This document shows, piece after piece, positions 45,940-56,199 of a DNA stretch of 64,000 nt; within the stretch, counting starts at the first letter, position 1, and the number at the start of each line of letters is the position of its first letter. A program made the translations under genes and the position numbers. Origin of the DNA: Aquilutibacter rugosus (GTDB lineage: Bacteria; Pseudomonadota; Gammaproteobacteria; Xanthomonadales; Xanthomonadaceae); contig NZ_JAZHBO010000002.1 in NCBI RefSeq assembly GCF_036541335.1, positions 372,001-436,000 of the forward strand, written 5' to 3'. A model generated the notes under the pieces. It did not search any database and had not been told where the DNA came from. It saw only the letters and a list, made by a program, of their open reading frames with translations.

Positions 45940-46866
45940 TTAGGCCTTGGTTGCCGTGGCGGCAATCAGTTCAAAATTGGGATGGCGTCGTTCGCGACTG
46001 ATCTTCTGACAGGAATCAATGCGCAAGCCGGCGTTCTCGAGCATCTTGCGCAGCTCCTTGACCTCAAAACCCATATTCAGATGGTCAAAGGTGCGATGCG
46101 CCATGGTGTGTCCGTGTTTGGCCAGCGTTGTCACCAGCATGCGACCCCCACTACGCAACACACGTGCGGATTCGCGCACAGCGGTTGCCGGATCCCGGGA
46201 GTAATTGATGGCTTGCATCAGCACCACCAGATCAAAGCTGCGATCACGGAACGGCAGGTCATGCATATCGCCGCACTGCAGTTCCACGTTGGCGAGATTG
46301 GCCAGACGCGGAGCGGATGCCTCGAGCGCGGCCTGGGATACATCGAGGCAGACATAACGTTGACTGCGCGGTGCCAGCAGCTCGGCCAAAGCGCCATCGC
46401 CCGAAGCCACATCGAGCACATCGCCGACGGTCAACAGCTGCAGGGTGGAGCGGGCCAGTGCTTCCCAAGTGCGGCCGGGAGTGTAGTGGCGCTCGAGGTC
46501 ATCGGCGACGGAATCCGTCAGGTCACCCGCCGCACGCGAACGCAGAAAGCGTTGCAGTGCATCGGCATCGGCGGCAAGCACAGGATCCTTTGCATCGGAG
46601 GACACGATGTCCCAGAGACGACGCGAGGAATCGGACAGCGAATCGGAGTCCATTCGATAAAACGACGACACGCCCGCTTTGCGGTCACGGACAAGACTTG
46701 CTTCGCGAAGTTTTGCCAAATGCGTGGAGACGCGAGGCTGCTGCAAGCCGGTGATTTCACACAACTCTGCAACGGTCAGCTCTGCCTTGGATAACAACGC
46801 GAGCAAACGCACGCGAGTTGGCTCTGCGAACAGGCGAAATTGGTCCGACCAATCCTGCAAATCCAT
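45940..46866 (-). CDS. ArsR-type regulator fused to a SAM-dependent methyltransferase
   Basis: Protein of 308 residues. Residues about 1-95 form an ArsR winged helix (LFAEPTRVRLLALLSKAELTV, GLQQPRVSTHLAKLREASLV). Residues about 140-300 form a class I methyltransferase (LDVASGDGALAELLAP, CGDMHDLPFRDRSFDLVVL). It is first in an operon with split metH, so a role in sensing SAM or SAH to control methionine synthesis (SahR-like) is likely; real methyl transfer is possible but unproven. Confidence 0.85.
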   Translation of the reverse strand: MDLQDWSDQFRLFAEPTRVRLLALLSKAELTVAELCEITGLQQPRVSTHLAKLREASLVRDRKAGVSSFYRMDSDSLSDSSRRLWDIVSSDAKDPVLAADADALQRFLRSRAAGDLTDSVADDLERHYTPGRTWEALARSTLQLLTVGDVLDVASGDGALAELLAPRSQRYVCLDVSQAALEASAPRLANLANVELQCGDMHDLPFRDRSFDLVVLMQAINYSRDPATAVRESARVLRSGGRMLVTTLAKHGHTMAHRTFDHLNMGFEVKELRKMLENAGLRIDSCQKISRERRHPNFELIAATATKA

Positions 46867-46878
46867 GAATATCTCTTA

Positions 46879-46894
46879 ATCATGATGGATTGAT
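46879..46894. promoter_or_regulatory. Possible operator of the ArsR-methyltransferase/metH operon
   Basis: ATCATGATGGATTGAT contains ATCA...TGAT arms and an inner ATCATGAT palindrome, 13 bp upstream of the regulator's ATG. It is AT-rich and symmetric, as ArsR/SahR sites tend to be. The evidence is weak, from position and symmetry only. Confidence 0.35.
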
Positions 46895-47008
46895 GCATTG
46901 TCGCTATTTTTGCAGTGTTCGTCAACGTATCGAAACAAACCAATACGGCATCAGGGTTACAATGGGCGCTTCAACAACTCAGTACATTGACTGAAGGAGA
47001 TTCGTCGC

Positions 47009-48169
47009 GTGGACTTTAAGCTGACTGAAGAGCAACTGATGATTCAAGACGTTGCACGTCGCATTGCACAGGACAAGATTGCGCCCAGTGCAGAGCACCA
47101 CGATGCCACCGGCGAGTTCCCCCTCGACAACATCCGCACCCTCGGCGAAAACGGCCTGATGGGTATTGAAGTCCCGGCCGAATACGGCGGCGCCGGCATG
47201 GATCCGATCAGCTATGTGCTGGCCATGATCGAAATTGCAGCCGCAGATGCAGCGCATTCCACCATCATGTCCGTCAACAATTCGCTGTTCTGCAACGGCA
47301 TCCTTAAGTACGGCACCGAGGAGCAAAAGCAACTCTACGTGCGTGCCATTGCCGAAGGTCGTGAGATCGGTGCCTTTGCACTGACCGAACCGCAGTCAGG
47401 CAGCGATGCCACCGCGATGCGCTGCAAAGCCGTCAAGCGCGAAGATGGCACCTGGGTCATCAACGGCAAGAAGTCGTGGATCACTTCGGGTCCGGTTGCT
47501 AAATATATTGTGCTGTTCGCCTTGACCGATCCGACGGCCGGCGCGCGCGGCATTACGGCTTTCATGATTGACACGTCCAAGCCCGGTTTCCACAAGGGCA
47601 AGACGGAACCCAAGCTCGGCATCCGTGCCTCGGCCACCTGCGAAATTGAATTTGCGGACTACGTTGCCTCGGCCGATGACGTGCTCGGTAAGGAAGGCGA
47701 GGGCTTCAAAATCGCCATGACGGTGCTGGATGCCGGCCGTATCGGTATTGCCTCGCAAGCCATCGGTATCGCCCGTGCCGCTTACGAAAAGACCTTGGAA
47801 TACGTGCGCGAACGTCAGGCCTTCGGTGCGCCGATCGGTACCTTCCAAATGACGCAAGCCAAGATCGCCGACATGAAGTGCAAGCTCGATGCCGCCACGC
47901 TGCTGACGCTGCGTGCTGCCTGGCAAAAGGGTCAGTTCGACCAGGGCGGTGCCAAGTTCAGCAACGAGGCTGCCATCGCCAAGTTGACCGCTTCCGAAGC
48001 GGCGATGTGGATCGCCCATCAGGCCGTGCAGATTCACGGTGGTATGGGTTACTCCAAGGAAATGCCTCTCGAGCGTTACTTCCGTGATGCCAAAATTACC
48101 GAAATCTACGAAGGCACCTCCGAGATCCAACGCCTCGTGATCGCCCGTAACGAAACAGGACTGCGCTGA
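47009..48169 (+). CDS. Acyl-CoA dehydrogenase
   Basis: FAD enzyme of 386 residues that introduces the alpha-beta double bond into acyl-CoA. Signatures are FALTEPQSGSDA, QAFGAPIGTFQMTQ, QIHGGMGYSKEMP and the catalytic glutamate in EIYEGTSEIQR, typical of short/branched-chain acyl-CoA dehydrogenases. The start is GTG at 47009 with AAGGAG nine bases upstream. The NAD-glutamate dehydrogenase gene follows after 5 bp, which suggests amino-acid (branched-chain) catabolism as the context. Confidence 0.93.
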   Translation: MDFKLTEEQLMIQDVARRIAQDKIAPSAEHHDATGEFPLDNIRTLGENGLMGIEVPAEYGGAGMDPISYVLAMIEIAAADAAHSTIMSVNNSLFCNGILKYGTEEQKQLYVRAIAEGREIGAFALTEPQSGSDATAMRCKAVKREDGTWVINGKKSWITSGPVAKYIVLFALTDPTAGARGITAFMIDTSKPGFHKGKTEPKLGIRASATCEIEFADYVASADDVLGKEGEGFKIAMTVLDAGRIGIASQAIGIARAAYEKTLEYVRERQAFGAPIGTFQMTQAKIADMKCKLDAATLLTLRAAWQKGQFDQGGAKFSNEAAIAKLTASEAAMWIAHQAVQIHGGMGYSKEMPLERYFRDAKITEIYEGTSEIQRLVIARNETGLR

Positions 48170-48174
48170 TAATC

Positions 48175-51100
48175 ATGGCTTCGATCCACGTATCACTGAC
48201 TCCGATCCTCAACTCCCTCAAGTCCACTCTGCCTAAGACTCGCGTCGCTCAGGCGCAGGCCTTCGCCAAGGCCTTCTACCATCGTCTCGAAGAGGACGAG
48301 GCACCGGTACATAACGCCGAAGGCTGGGCCGCACTGGCTGCCGAGTTCCTGCAGTTTGCATCCACCCGCAAAAAGGGTGTGCCGGCCGTTCGTGTGTTCA
48401 ACACCGACAGCAAGGCTAATGGCTGGAATTCGCCGCATACCGTTCTGCAGATCGTCAATGACGATATGCCGTTCCTGGTGGACACCGTCAGCATGACCTT
48501 GGCCAACCTGGGTGTCGGCATTCACGTGCTGGGTCACCCGGTGGTGCGCTTCTCGCGCGATGCCAAAGGCAACCTGAAGGCAGTCGGTGAGGGTAACGAA
48601 GAGTCGGTGATGCATCTGGAGATCGATCGCCAAACCCCGTCGGAAATGCGTGAGATCGAAAAAGCCATCCAAGGTGCACTGCAGGATGTGCGTCTGGTGG
48701 TCAATGATTGGCGCGCCCTGCGCGACAAGATGCAGGAAACCGCAATGGCCGTCGGCTCGCGTCAGCCCGGCAAGACGATTTCCGCTGCCGGTCTGCAGGA
48801 AGCGCAGGATTTCCTCAACTGGGCCGCCGCGGATAATTTCATTCTCATGGGTTACCGTGAGTACTACCGTGAAATTAAGGGCAAATCCGATGTGCTCAAG
48901 CCGGTCGAAGGCACCGGCCTGGGCCTGATGCGCAAGTCGTCGGGTGAGTCGCGCAAGATGACCAGCCTGGCCGCGCACCTGATGCCGCAATCGGGCGCCG
49001 TGCAATCGCTGATTCTGACCAAGACCAACGGCCGCTCTACCGTGCATCGTCCGGGCTACCTGGATTACATCGGTGTGCTCGAGTTCGATGCCAAGGGCAC
49101 GCCGGTCCGCGAGCAGCGCTTTGTCGGTCTGTACACCTCTAATGTGTACACCACGCGTCCGTGGGATATTCCGATCGTCCGTCAACGCTACGAATACGTG
49201 GTGGACAAGTCGGGCCTGGCGCCCAATAGTCACAACGGCAAGGCACTGCGCCACATTCTGGAAACGCTACCGCGCGATGAGCTGTTTCAGTTGGGCGAAA
49301 AGGAACTCCTGAATATGGGGCGCGGCATTCTCGGTCTGCAGGAGCGCGTTCGCAGCAAGCTGTTCCTGCGTCGTGATACCTATGGTCGCTTTTTCTCGGC
49401 CCTGATTTATATCCCGCGCGATCGCTTCAATACCGAAGTCCGACTCCGTATCGAGTCCCTGCTCAAAGATGCACTCAACGGCGATCACGTCGATTCGTGG
49501 GTCTATCTGAGCGAATCGCCCATGGCCCAACTGCACCTGATGGTGCGTCCGCCGTCCGGCGATGTGCGCGATGTGGACACCGCCGAACTCGAGGCCCGCA
49601 TCATCGAAATCGTCCGTAACTGGAACGATGTCCTGCGCGAGTCGCTGTCGGCACGCCTCGACGAAACCGAAGCGATGGATCTCAATCACCGCTTCGGTCG
49701 TTCGCTGCCGCAGAGCTACATTGAAAGCTACGGCGGTGATGCCGCAGCCGAAGATGTCATCCAGCTGTCACGGCTGGTCGATCCCGAAGATCTGCGCCTG
49801 ACGCTGGCTCCGCGTGATTCCGATGGCAGCCTGCGCCTCAAGTTCTATCGTCTGGGCGAGGATGTCGCACTGTCCGATGCCCTGCCGGTCATGGAAAACA
49901 TGGGCCTGCGCGTCATTGCCGAAAACCCGCACCGTCTCGATACGCCGGGCGGCACGGCCTACATCCAGGACTTTGAAGTCGAGCTGTCCGGCAAGGATCT
50001 CGACGTGGCCGCCAATCGTGCCAACTTCGAAGAGGCCTTCGTTAAGGTCTGGAACGGCGACGCCGAGAGCGATACTTTTAACCGTCTGATTCTGGCTGCA
50101 GGTTTGAGCTGGAAGCAGGTGGCAATGCTGCGCGCTTACTGCAAGTACTTGCTGCAGACCGGTGTGCCGTTCTCTCAAAGCTACATGGAGCAGACGCTTA
50201 ACCGCTATCCGCTGCTGACCCGGATGCTCGTCGAGCTTTTCGAAGCCCGTTTCGATCCGCGTACCGGTTCGGAATCCAAGGCCGAAATTAAGGCCGGTGC
50301 CGATCTGTTCAAGGCACAGGTGCAAACGCTGGCCGGTAGTGATGCATCGGTTCTGGCAGCCATTGAGCCTGTGCTCGGTGCCCGTAGCGGCAAGCGCGAT
50401 GTGCAGATCAAGGCCGCCCAGGACACGCTGATCGGTCTGCTGGACCGCGTCACAGCGCTCGATGAAGACCGCATTCTGCGCGCCTTCATGGGCGTCATCG
50501 GCGCTACCTTGCGCACCAGCTATTACATGGAACGTGAAAACGGTCTGCGTGCCGATGGCGGCCCGGCCGATTACGTCAGCTTCAAGTTTTATAGTGCTGC
50601 CGTGCCGGATCTGCCCAAGCCGCGTCCGTACCGCGAAATTTTCGTCTACGGCCCACGTGTCGAAGGCGTTCACTTGCGCTTCGGTCCCGTGGCGCGTGGT
50701 GGCTTGCGCTGGTCGGATCGTCGCGAAGACTTCCGCACCGAAGTGCTGGGTCTGGTCAAGGCACAGATGGTCAAGAACACAGTCATCGTGCCGGTCGGTT
50801 CCAAGGGCGGCTTCTTCTGCAAGCAATTGCCGGATCCGGCCGTAGACCGTGATGCGTGGTTCAACGAAGGCGTCGCTTGCTACAAGCGTTTTATCAATGG
50901 CCTGTTGGATATCACCGATAACCTGGTCGACAACAAGATCGTGCCGCCGAAGCAAGTCGTTCGTCACGATGGCGATGATCCGTACCTGGTGGTCGCGGCC
51001 GACAAGGGCACGGCCACGTTCTCGGATACGGCCAACGGCATTGCCCAGGCGCATGGCTTCTGGTTGGATGATGCCTTTGCATCGGGCGGCTCAGTTGGTT

Positions 51101-53100
51101 ATGACCATAAGGGTATGGGCATCACCGCTCGCGGTGCATGGGAGTCCGTCAAGCGGCACTTCCGCTCGATCGGCGTTGACAGTCAGACCACTGACTTCAC
51201 GGCGGTCGGCGTCGGCGACATGTCGGGTGACGTGTTCGGCAATGGCATGCTGCTGAGCAAACACATCCGCCTGGTGGCCGCATTCGATCACCGCCACATC
51301 TTTGTCGATCCGAACCCGAACTCGGCTACCTCGTTCAAGGAACGTCAGCGCCTGTTTGATCTGCCGCGCTCGAGCTGGGCCGATTACGACACCAAGCTCA
51401 TTAGCAAGGGTGGCGGGGTGTTCCCGCGTTCGGCCAAGTCCGTGGCCATCTCGCCGGAAATGCGCGGTGCACTCGGCCTGGCCGATGATGTCACTGCCAT
51501 GAGCCCGAACGAGCTGATGACCGCCATCCTCAAGGCACCGGTGGATCTGCTGTGGAACGGCGGTATCGGTACTTATGTCAAGGCAACGTTCGAATCCAAT
51601 GAGGACGTCGGGGACCGCGCCAATAACGCGATCCGCGTCAACGGTAAGGACTTGCGCTGCAAGATCGTCGGCGAGGGCGGCAACCTGGGTCTAACCCAGA
51701 ACGGCCGTATCGAGGCTGCGCAGCACGGCGCCTTGCTCAATACCGACTTCATTGATAACTCGGCCGGCGTGGATACCTCGGACCACGAAGTCAACATCAA
51801 GATCCTGCTCAATGCTGCGGTCAAGGCCAAGTCGCTGACCCTGCCTGCACGCAACAAGCTGTTGGCTGCCATGACCGATGAAGTTGCCCAACTGGTACTG
51901 GTGGATAACTACCGCCAGAACCAGGCGATCAGTCTGATGGCGCACATGAGCACCTTCCGTCTGGGTGCCAAGAAGCACTTTATTCAAACGCTGGAGTCGC
52001 AAGGCTTGCTGGATCGTCAGATCGAGTTTTTGCCGTCGGACGCCGAGCTCGAGGAGCGCGGCCAACGCGGTGCGGGCCTGACCCGTCCGGAACTGTCGGT
52101 GCTGCTGTCCTATAGCAAGCTGGTGTTGTTCGAGCAACTGCTGCAATCGGATATTCCCGAAGACAGCTACTTTGCCGGCGAACTGATCAGCTACTTCCCG
52201 GAACCGCTGCGTCGCAAGTACGCCAAGGAGATGCAAGGCCATCGCCTGAAACGCGAAATCATTGCGACGATGGTGACCAACTCCACCATCAACCGCATGG
52301 GTGCCACGTTTATCCTGCGCATGCAGGAAGACACGGGCCGCACGCCGGCTGAGATTACCCGCGCATTCACCGTTGCCCGCGAAGTCATTGGTGCCCGCGC
52401 CTTGTGGCGTCAGATCGATGCGCTCGACGGCAAAGTGCCCGAATCCACGCAAATTGATGCGCTCTACAGCATCTGGAATGCACTGCGTACGCTGAGCCGT
52501 TGGTTGCTGCAACGTCCGGGCGCTGTTCCGGGCGTGGCAGAGGGCATTGCTCTGTACGGCGAAGACCTGGCCATCCTGCACAGGAATCTGGCCAAGGTCG
52601 TCAATCCGCAGCGCAAGAAGGAAATCGCCGATAGCGCAGCGCAGTGGCAGCAGCGTAAGGTCCCCGAGGCACTGGCCTCCGAACTCGCCGTTTTGCCGTT
52701 GATCGTCTTTGCATTCGACATCGCCGACATCGCCAAGACTGTGCGCCAGGACATCGTGCAAGTGGCCGAAGGCTACTTCGCCTTGGGTGCCGGTCTACAG
52801 ATCCCCTGGCTGTACACACAGATCGATCAGATCAAGGTCGAGGGCCGTTGGCAGGCTCTGGCCTCGGGGGCTTTGCGTGACGAGCTGGGTACCCAGCAGC
52901 GCACTCTGGCACTGCAGATCTTCGGCAAGGGTGGTCGCAAGACGCCGGCTGCCAAGGTCGCCGAATGGCTTGCACGTGATGATGCGAGCTGGCGGTTCAC
53001 GCAAAGCATGCTGACCGAGTTGAGTGCACAGAAATCGCTCGACTATCCGACCTTGTCGGTGGCAGCACGTCGCCTGGCCCTGTTGGCTAGCCAAGGCTAA
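48175..53100 (+). CDS. gdhB: NAD-specific glutamate dehydrogenase, large (180-kDa) class
   Basis: It catabolises glutamate to 2-oxoglutarate and ammonia. The protein has 1641 residues, as expected for the L180 class. A long N-terminal regulatory region contains ACT-like segments (about 60-190). The catalytic core lies around residues 820-1200: PVARGGLRWSDRREDFRTE, VPVGSKGGFF with the substrate lysine, and VGVGDMSGDVFGNGM. A C-terminal helical region follows. The long frames on the opposite strand are shadows of its codon bias. Confidence 0.95.
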   Translation: MASIHVSLTPILNSLKSTLPKTRVAQAQAFAKAFYHRLEEDEAPVHNAEGWAALAAEFLQFASTRKKGVPAVRVFNTDSKANGWNSPHTVLQIVNDDMPFLVDTVSMTLANLGVGIHVLGHPVVRFSRDAKGNLKAVGEGNEESVMHLEIDRQTPSEMREIEKAIQGALQDVRLVVNDWRALRDKMQETAMAVGSRQPGKTISAAGLQEAQDFLNWAAADNFILMGYREYYREIKGKSDVLKPVEGTGLGLMRKSSGESRKMTSLAAHLMPQSGAVQSLILTKTNGRSTVHRPGYLDYIGVLEFDAKGTPVREQRFVGLYTSNVYTTRPWDIPIVRQRYEYVVDKSGLAPNSHNGKALRHILETLPRDELFQLGEKELLNMGRGILGLQERVRSKLFLRRDTYGRFFSALIYIPRDRFNTEVRLRIESLLKDALNGDHVDSWVYLSESPMAQLHLMVRPPSGDVRDVDTAELEARIIEIVRNWNDVLRESLSARLDETEAMDLNHRFGRSLPQSYIESYGGDAAAEDVIQLSRLVDPEDLRLTLAPRDSDGSLRLKFYRLGEDVALSDALPVMENMGLRVIAENPHRLDTPGGTAYIQDFEVELSGKDLDVAANRANFEEAFVKVWNGDAESDTFNRLILAAGLSWKQVAMLRAYCKYLLQTGVPFSQSYMEQTLNRYPLLTRMLVELFEARFDPRTGSESKAEIKAGADLFKAQVQTLAGSDASVLAAIEPVLGARSGKRDVQIKAAQDTLIGLLDRVTALDEDRILRAFMGVIGATLRTSYYMERENGLRADGGPADYVSFKFYSAAVPDLPKPRPYREIFVYGPRVEGVHLRFGPVARGGLRWSDRREDFRTEVLGLVKAQMVKNTVIVPVGSKGGFFCKQLPDPAVDRDAWFNEGVACYKRFINGLLDITDNLVDNKIVPPKQVVRHDGDDPYLVVAADKGTATFSDTANGIAQAHGFWLDDAFASGGSVGYDHKGMGITARGAWESVKRHFRSIGVDSQTTDFTAVGVGDMSGDVFGNGMLLSKHIRLVAAFDHRHIFVDPNPNSATSFKERQRLFDLPRSSWADYDTKLISKGGGVFPRSAKSVAISPEMRGALGLADDVTAMSPNELMTAILKAPVDLLWNGGIGTYVKATFESNEDVGDRANNAIRVNGKDLRCKIVGEGGNLGLTQNGRIEAAQHGALLNTDFIDNSAGVDTSDHEVNIKILLNAAVKAKSLTLPARNKLLAAMTDEVAQLVLVDNYRQNQAISLMAHMSTFRLGAKKHFIQTLESQGLLDRQIEFLPSDAELEERGQRGAGLTRPELSVLLSYSKLVLFEQLLQSDIPEDSYFAGELISYFPEPLRRKYAKEMQGHRLKREIIATMVTNSTINRMGATFILRMQEDTGRTPAEITRAFTVAREVIGARALWRQIDALDGKVPESTQIDALYSIWNALRTLSRWLLQRPGAVPGVAEGIALYGEDLAILHRNLAKVVNPQRKKEIADSAAQWQQRKVPEALASELAVLPLIVFAFDIADIAKTVRQDIVQVAEGYFALGAGLQIPWLYTQIDQIKVEGRWQALASGALRDELGTQQRTLALQIFGKGGRKTPAAKVAEWLARDDASWRFTQSMLTELSAQKSLDYPTLSVAARRLALLASQG

Positions 53101-53118
53101 GGGCTATACACTGGGGGC

Positions 53119-53898
53119 ATGATTCCAGCTCATGCCAAACTTGCCTTTGTAGCCAGTCCGACGCCGGAAGCGCAGAGCGCGCTTTCGGCGTTGGTCGCTG
53201 CACACGGCCAACATGAAGTCGCTGATGCCGATCTGATCGTTGCCTTAGGCGGCGATGGCTTTATGCTGCAGACCTTGCATCGCTTTGGCGAGTTGGGCAA
53301 GCCGTTTTACGGCATGAAGCTGGGCACCGTCGGTTTTCTGATGAATCATCAGGAGTTAGATGGTCTGCTCGATCGTCTGGCACAGGCCGAGCCCGCCCGT
53401 CTGCGCCCACTCGAAATGATCGCCACCAGCGAGTCGGGCAGTTCCGTGCGGACCTTGGCCTTTAATGAGGTCAGCCTGCTGCGGCAGACGCGTCAGGCCG
53501 CCCACATTGCCATCGTGCTCAATGGTAAGGAACGGCTTGAGGAACTGATCTGCGACGGCGTCATGGTCTCGGCACCTGCCGGCTCCACGGCGTACAACTT
53601 CAGTGCCGGCGGTCCCATTCTGCCGCTCGATAGTCAGACTCTGGCGCTCACACCGATTGCTCCGTTCCGTCCGCGTCGCTGGCGCGGTGCGGTGTTGCGT
53701 GCCGATACGGAAATCCGTTTTCGCGTGTTAGATGGCCTAAAACGCCCGGTCAGCGCAACCGCCGACTCGCACGAGGTGCGTAACGTGACCGAAGTGAGCA
53801 TTCGTGAGGCCGGCGATGCCTATGGCGTCACGCTGCTGTTTGATCGCGGTCACAATCTCGAGGAACGCATCCTCGCCGAACAGTTCACTTCAGGTTGA
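53119..53898 (+). CDS. nadK: NAD kinase
   Basis: It phosphorylates NAD to NADP. The protein has 259 residues, somewhat short. Motifs are ALGGDGFML (GGDG), AFNEVSLLR (NE/D) and SAPAGSTAYNFSAGGPI. TACACT (53107-53112) ends 6 bp before the ATG and there is no ribosome binding site, so an additional leaderless start is possible; otherwise it is co-transcribed with the glutamate dehydrogenase gene 18 bp upstream. Confidence 0.95.
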   Translation: MIPAHAKLAFVASPTPEAQSALSALVAAHGQHEVADADLIVALGGDGFMLQTLHRFGELGKPFYGMKLGTVGFLMNHQELDGLLDRLAQAEPARLRPLEMIATSESGSSVRTLAFNEVSLLRQTRQAAHIAIVLNGKERLEELICDGVMVSAPAGSTAYNFSAGGPILPLDSQTLALTPIAPFRPRRWRGAVLRADTEIRFRVLDGLKRPVSATADSHEVRNVTEVSIREAGDAYGVTLLFDRGHNLEERILAEQFTSG

Positions 53899-53901
53899 CC
53901 A

Positions 53902-54807
53902 ATGCCGGACCGTGATGCCGACCCGTTAATTGTTGCGATTTCTTCGCGCACACTTTTTGACCTTGAAGAGAGTCACGCGCTGTTCGAGCGCGATGGCATT
54001 GATGCCTACCTCGATCACCAGCGCAGCCAGGAAGAGGTGGTGCTGCAGCCCGGGGTGGCGTTTCCGCTGGTGCGTAAGTTGCTGGCTCTGAACGAGGGCG
54101 CGCCGGCCGAGGCGCCACACGTCGAGATCATCCTAATCTCCCGCAATTCTGCCGATACCGGTATGCGCATCTTTAACTCGATTGCGCATCACGGCCTCAA
54201 CATTAAGCGAGCGGCGTTCAGTAATGGCGCGGCGCCGTTTCCCTATATCAAGCCATTCGGTTGCGATCTGTTCCTTAGTGCCAATGGCGAGGATGTACGC
54301 AACGCACTCGAGGCCGGTGTCGCAGCGGCAACGCTCTTGCCCGGAGGCCCCAATCAGTCGCGGCACGATCAGCTGCGGATCGCGTTCGATGGCGATGCCG
54401 TTCTGTTCGGTGACGAGAGTGAGCGCGTTTCGCGGCAGGAGGGCCTGGAGGCCTTTACGCGGTTCGAGATGGATCACCGCGAACAACCGCTAAGTGGCGG
54501 GCCGTTCCGTGGCTTCCTCGATGCATTGCATCGCTTGCAGCAGGCGTTTCCGACGGGTGAGCAGTCACCGATCCGTACAGCCTTGGTGACGGCGCGTTCG
54601 ATCCCGGCGCATGAGCGCGTTATTCGCACCTTGCGCGACTGGAATATCCGGCTCGACGAGGCGATGTTCCTGGGAGGTCGTGCAAAAGGACCGTTCCTTG
54701 AAGCCTTTGGCGCCGATATTTTCTTCGACGACTCGATGCACAACATTGATTCGGCCCGCGATCACGTGGCGGCAGGGCATGTGCCCCATGGCGTCTCAAA
54801 CGCCTGA
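53902..54807 (+). CDS. 5'-nucleotidase, cytosolic type I family
   Basis: Protein of 301 residues (VAISSRTLFDLEESHALFE, LISRNSADTGMRIFNSI, FLGGRAKGPFLEAFGADIFFDD). It resembles the PF06189 5'-nucleotidases that dephosphorylate AMP/IMP, with a HAD-like aspartate/SRN site. It lies 3 bp after nadK, so it is probably in the same operon with a shared nucleotide-cofactor theme. It overlaps the convergent sbcB by 12 bp. Confidence 0.9.
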   Translation: MPDRDADPLIVAISSRTLFDLEESHALFERDGIDAYLDHQRSQEEVVLQPGVAFPLVRKLLALNEGAPAEAPHVEIILISRNSADTGMRIFNSIAHHGLNIKRAAFSNGAAPFPYIKPFGCDLFLSANGEDVRNALEAGVAAATLLPGGPNQSRHDQLRIAFDGDAVLFGDESERVSRQEGLEAFTRFEMDHREQPLSGGPFRGFLDALHRLQQAFPTGEQSPIRTALVTARSIPAHERVIRTLRDWNIRLDEAMFLGGRAKGPFLEAFGADIFFDDSMHNIDSARDHVAAGHVPHGVSNA

Positions 54808-56199
54808 GACCAGTTCCAGCAGCATCTCGGCAAAGCGCTCCGTTTCGTCCAGTACGCGCTGAACTTCCGCATCGTCGGCAAACTGAGTGCGAGCTTCAGT
54901 AAGCTCCTGCACGAATTTGGCATGACCAACCGGGGATTCGGGGTCGAGCAGATTCTTGCGGCAATGGGCGAGCCACTGCTCACGTTCCGATGCAGATAGC
55001 GTGTCGGGGTAATTGCGAGCCCGAAAGCGGAACAGCAAAGTCGGCAAGCGTGGATCGAGCTCCGAGCTGTCCGGTAGCGTGCCGAGCTGATCGGGTGGCG
55101 TGCGTCGGACCTTGCTCCGAAAAGCTTCGGCGGGCGGTGTAAAGAATCCCGCGAATATGGCGCCATCCACATCGTCTACAGGATCGAAGCCGCGTCGCAC
55201 GGCGCGCAACGCCATAAACAGCGCATTCGTATCGAGGTCGGCGCTCAGCTGCGCAGCGCTTGCAGATATCGCAGCACGGTACCAACCCAATCGCTGCAGT
55301 TCGTCATCACGCGTTTGGCGTAAGGGGAATAGCGGCGGTGCTTCGTTGATCGAAAGGCGCCGCAGCATCCGCGGCCATGGTAAATCTTTTGGCGCTTGGA
55401 TCCACGCCATCAGCTCGGCCGGATCCTCATGCAGATTCAGCACGTAGTATTTGTTGGCGTCGCTCTCATCGGCAAACAGAGGCAGCAATGGGGCGGCGGA
55501 GAAGCTGCGCAAGCCGAACTGGCCCTGAATACCGACCAGAATCTCCGGCGGTTCGCCGCTGAGCAACTCGCGCACTTTATGTTTGTTGCGCAGGGTCAGC
55601 AGGTAGTCCCACAGACGCGGCTGGCTCTTACGCAAGAGACGCGCCATGCCGATGGTGGCCCTGACATCGGACAGCGCTTCGTGCGCATCACCGACACGGA
55701 CGTCATTGGCCTCGGCCAGCGCTTCGAGCCGGAAATGGACATTGCCATCGGCATTGCTTGGCCATTCGATGCCGTCGGGACGCAGCGCATAGGCCGCGCG
55801 CAGCGCGTTGATCGTATCGAAGCGCGTGTTGCCGTTGCGCCATTCGCGGTCGTAGATCGGCAGAAAGTTGCGATACAGCAGGTTGCGGACCATGCCATCG
55901 TCAAAGCCGTAGGTGTTATGACCAAGACTGCAAGTGTTGGCGACCGCCATGGCATCGGCAATGTGCAGAGCCGCCTCGGCCTCGGGGAGGCCGTGCTCCC
56001 AATGTTGCCACGGGCTAGTGCGTGTGATTGCGCAAGCCATAGGCGAGGGCAGACAATCGGTCGCCGGACGGATCAGCAGATCGTGCGTCTCACCGGTGTC
56101 GTTGAGATCGTCATCGGTGCGGATGGCCGCAAACTGCGCGATCCGATGCCATTGCGGATTGATTCCGAAGGTCTCGAGATCGTAAAAGAGAAAACTCAC
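54796..56199 (-). CDS. sbcB: Exodeoxyribonuclease I
   Basis: Single-strand 3'-5' DNA exonuclease of 467 residues. It begins with the DEDD exonuclease motif FYDLETFGINP and contains GHNTYGFDDGMVRN and DAHEALSDVRATI; an SH3-like and a helical C-terminal part follow. Its start overlaps the kmo stop by 4 bp, so it is the last gene of the eight-gene asnS-kyn unit, an unusual neighbour for NAD biosynthesis genes. Confidence 0.94.
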   Translation of the reverse strand: MSFLFYDLETFGINPQWHRIAQFAAIRTDDDLNDTGETHDLLIRPATDCLPSPMACAITRTSPWQHWEHGLPEAEAALHIADAMAVANTCSLGHNTYGFDDGMVRNLLYRNFLPIYDREWRNGNTRFDTINALRAAYALRPDGIEWPSNADGNVHFRLEALAEANDVRVGDAHEALSDVRATIGMARLLRKSQPRLWDYLLTLRNKHKVRELLSGEPPEILVGIQGQFGLRSFSAAPLLPLFADESDANKYYVLNLHEDPAELMAWIQAPKDLPWPRMLRRLSINEAPPLFPLRQTRDDELQRLGWYRAAISASAAQLSADLDTNALFMALRAVRRGFDPVDDVDGAIFAGFFTPPAEAFRSKVRRTPPDQLGTLPDSSELDPRLPTLLFRFRARNYPDTLSASEREQWLAHCRKNLLDPESPVGHAKFVQELTEARTQFADDAEVQRVLDETERFAEMLLELVSGV

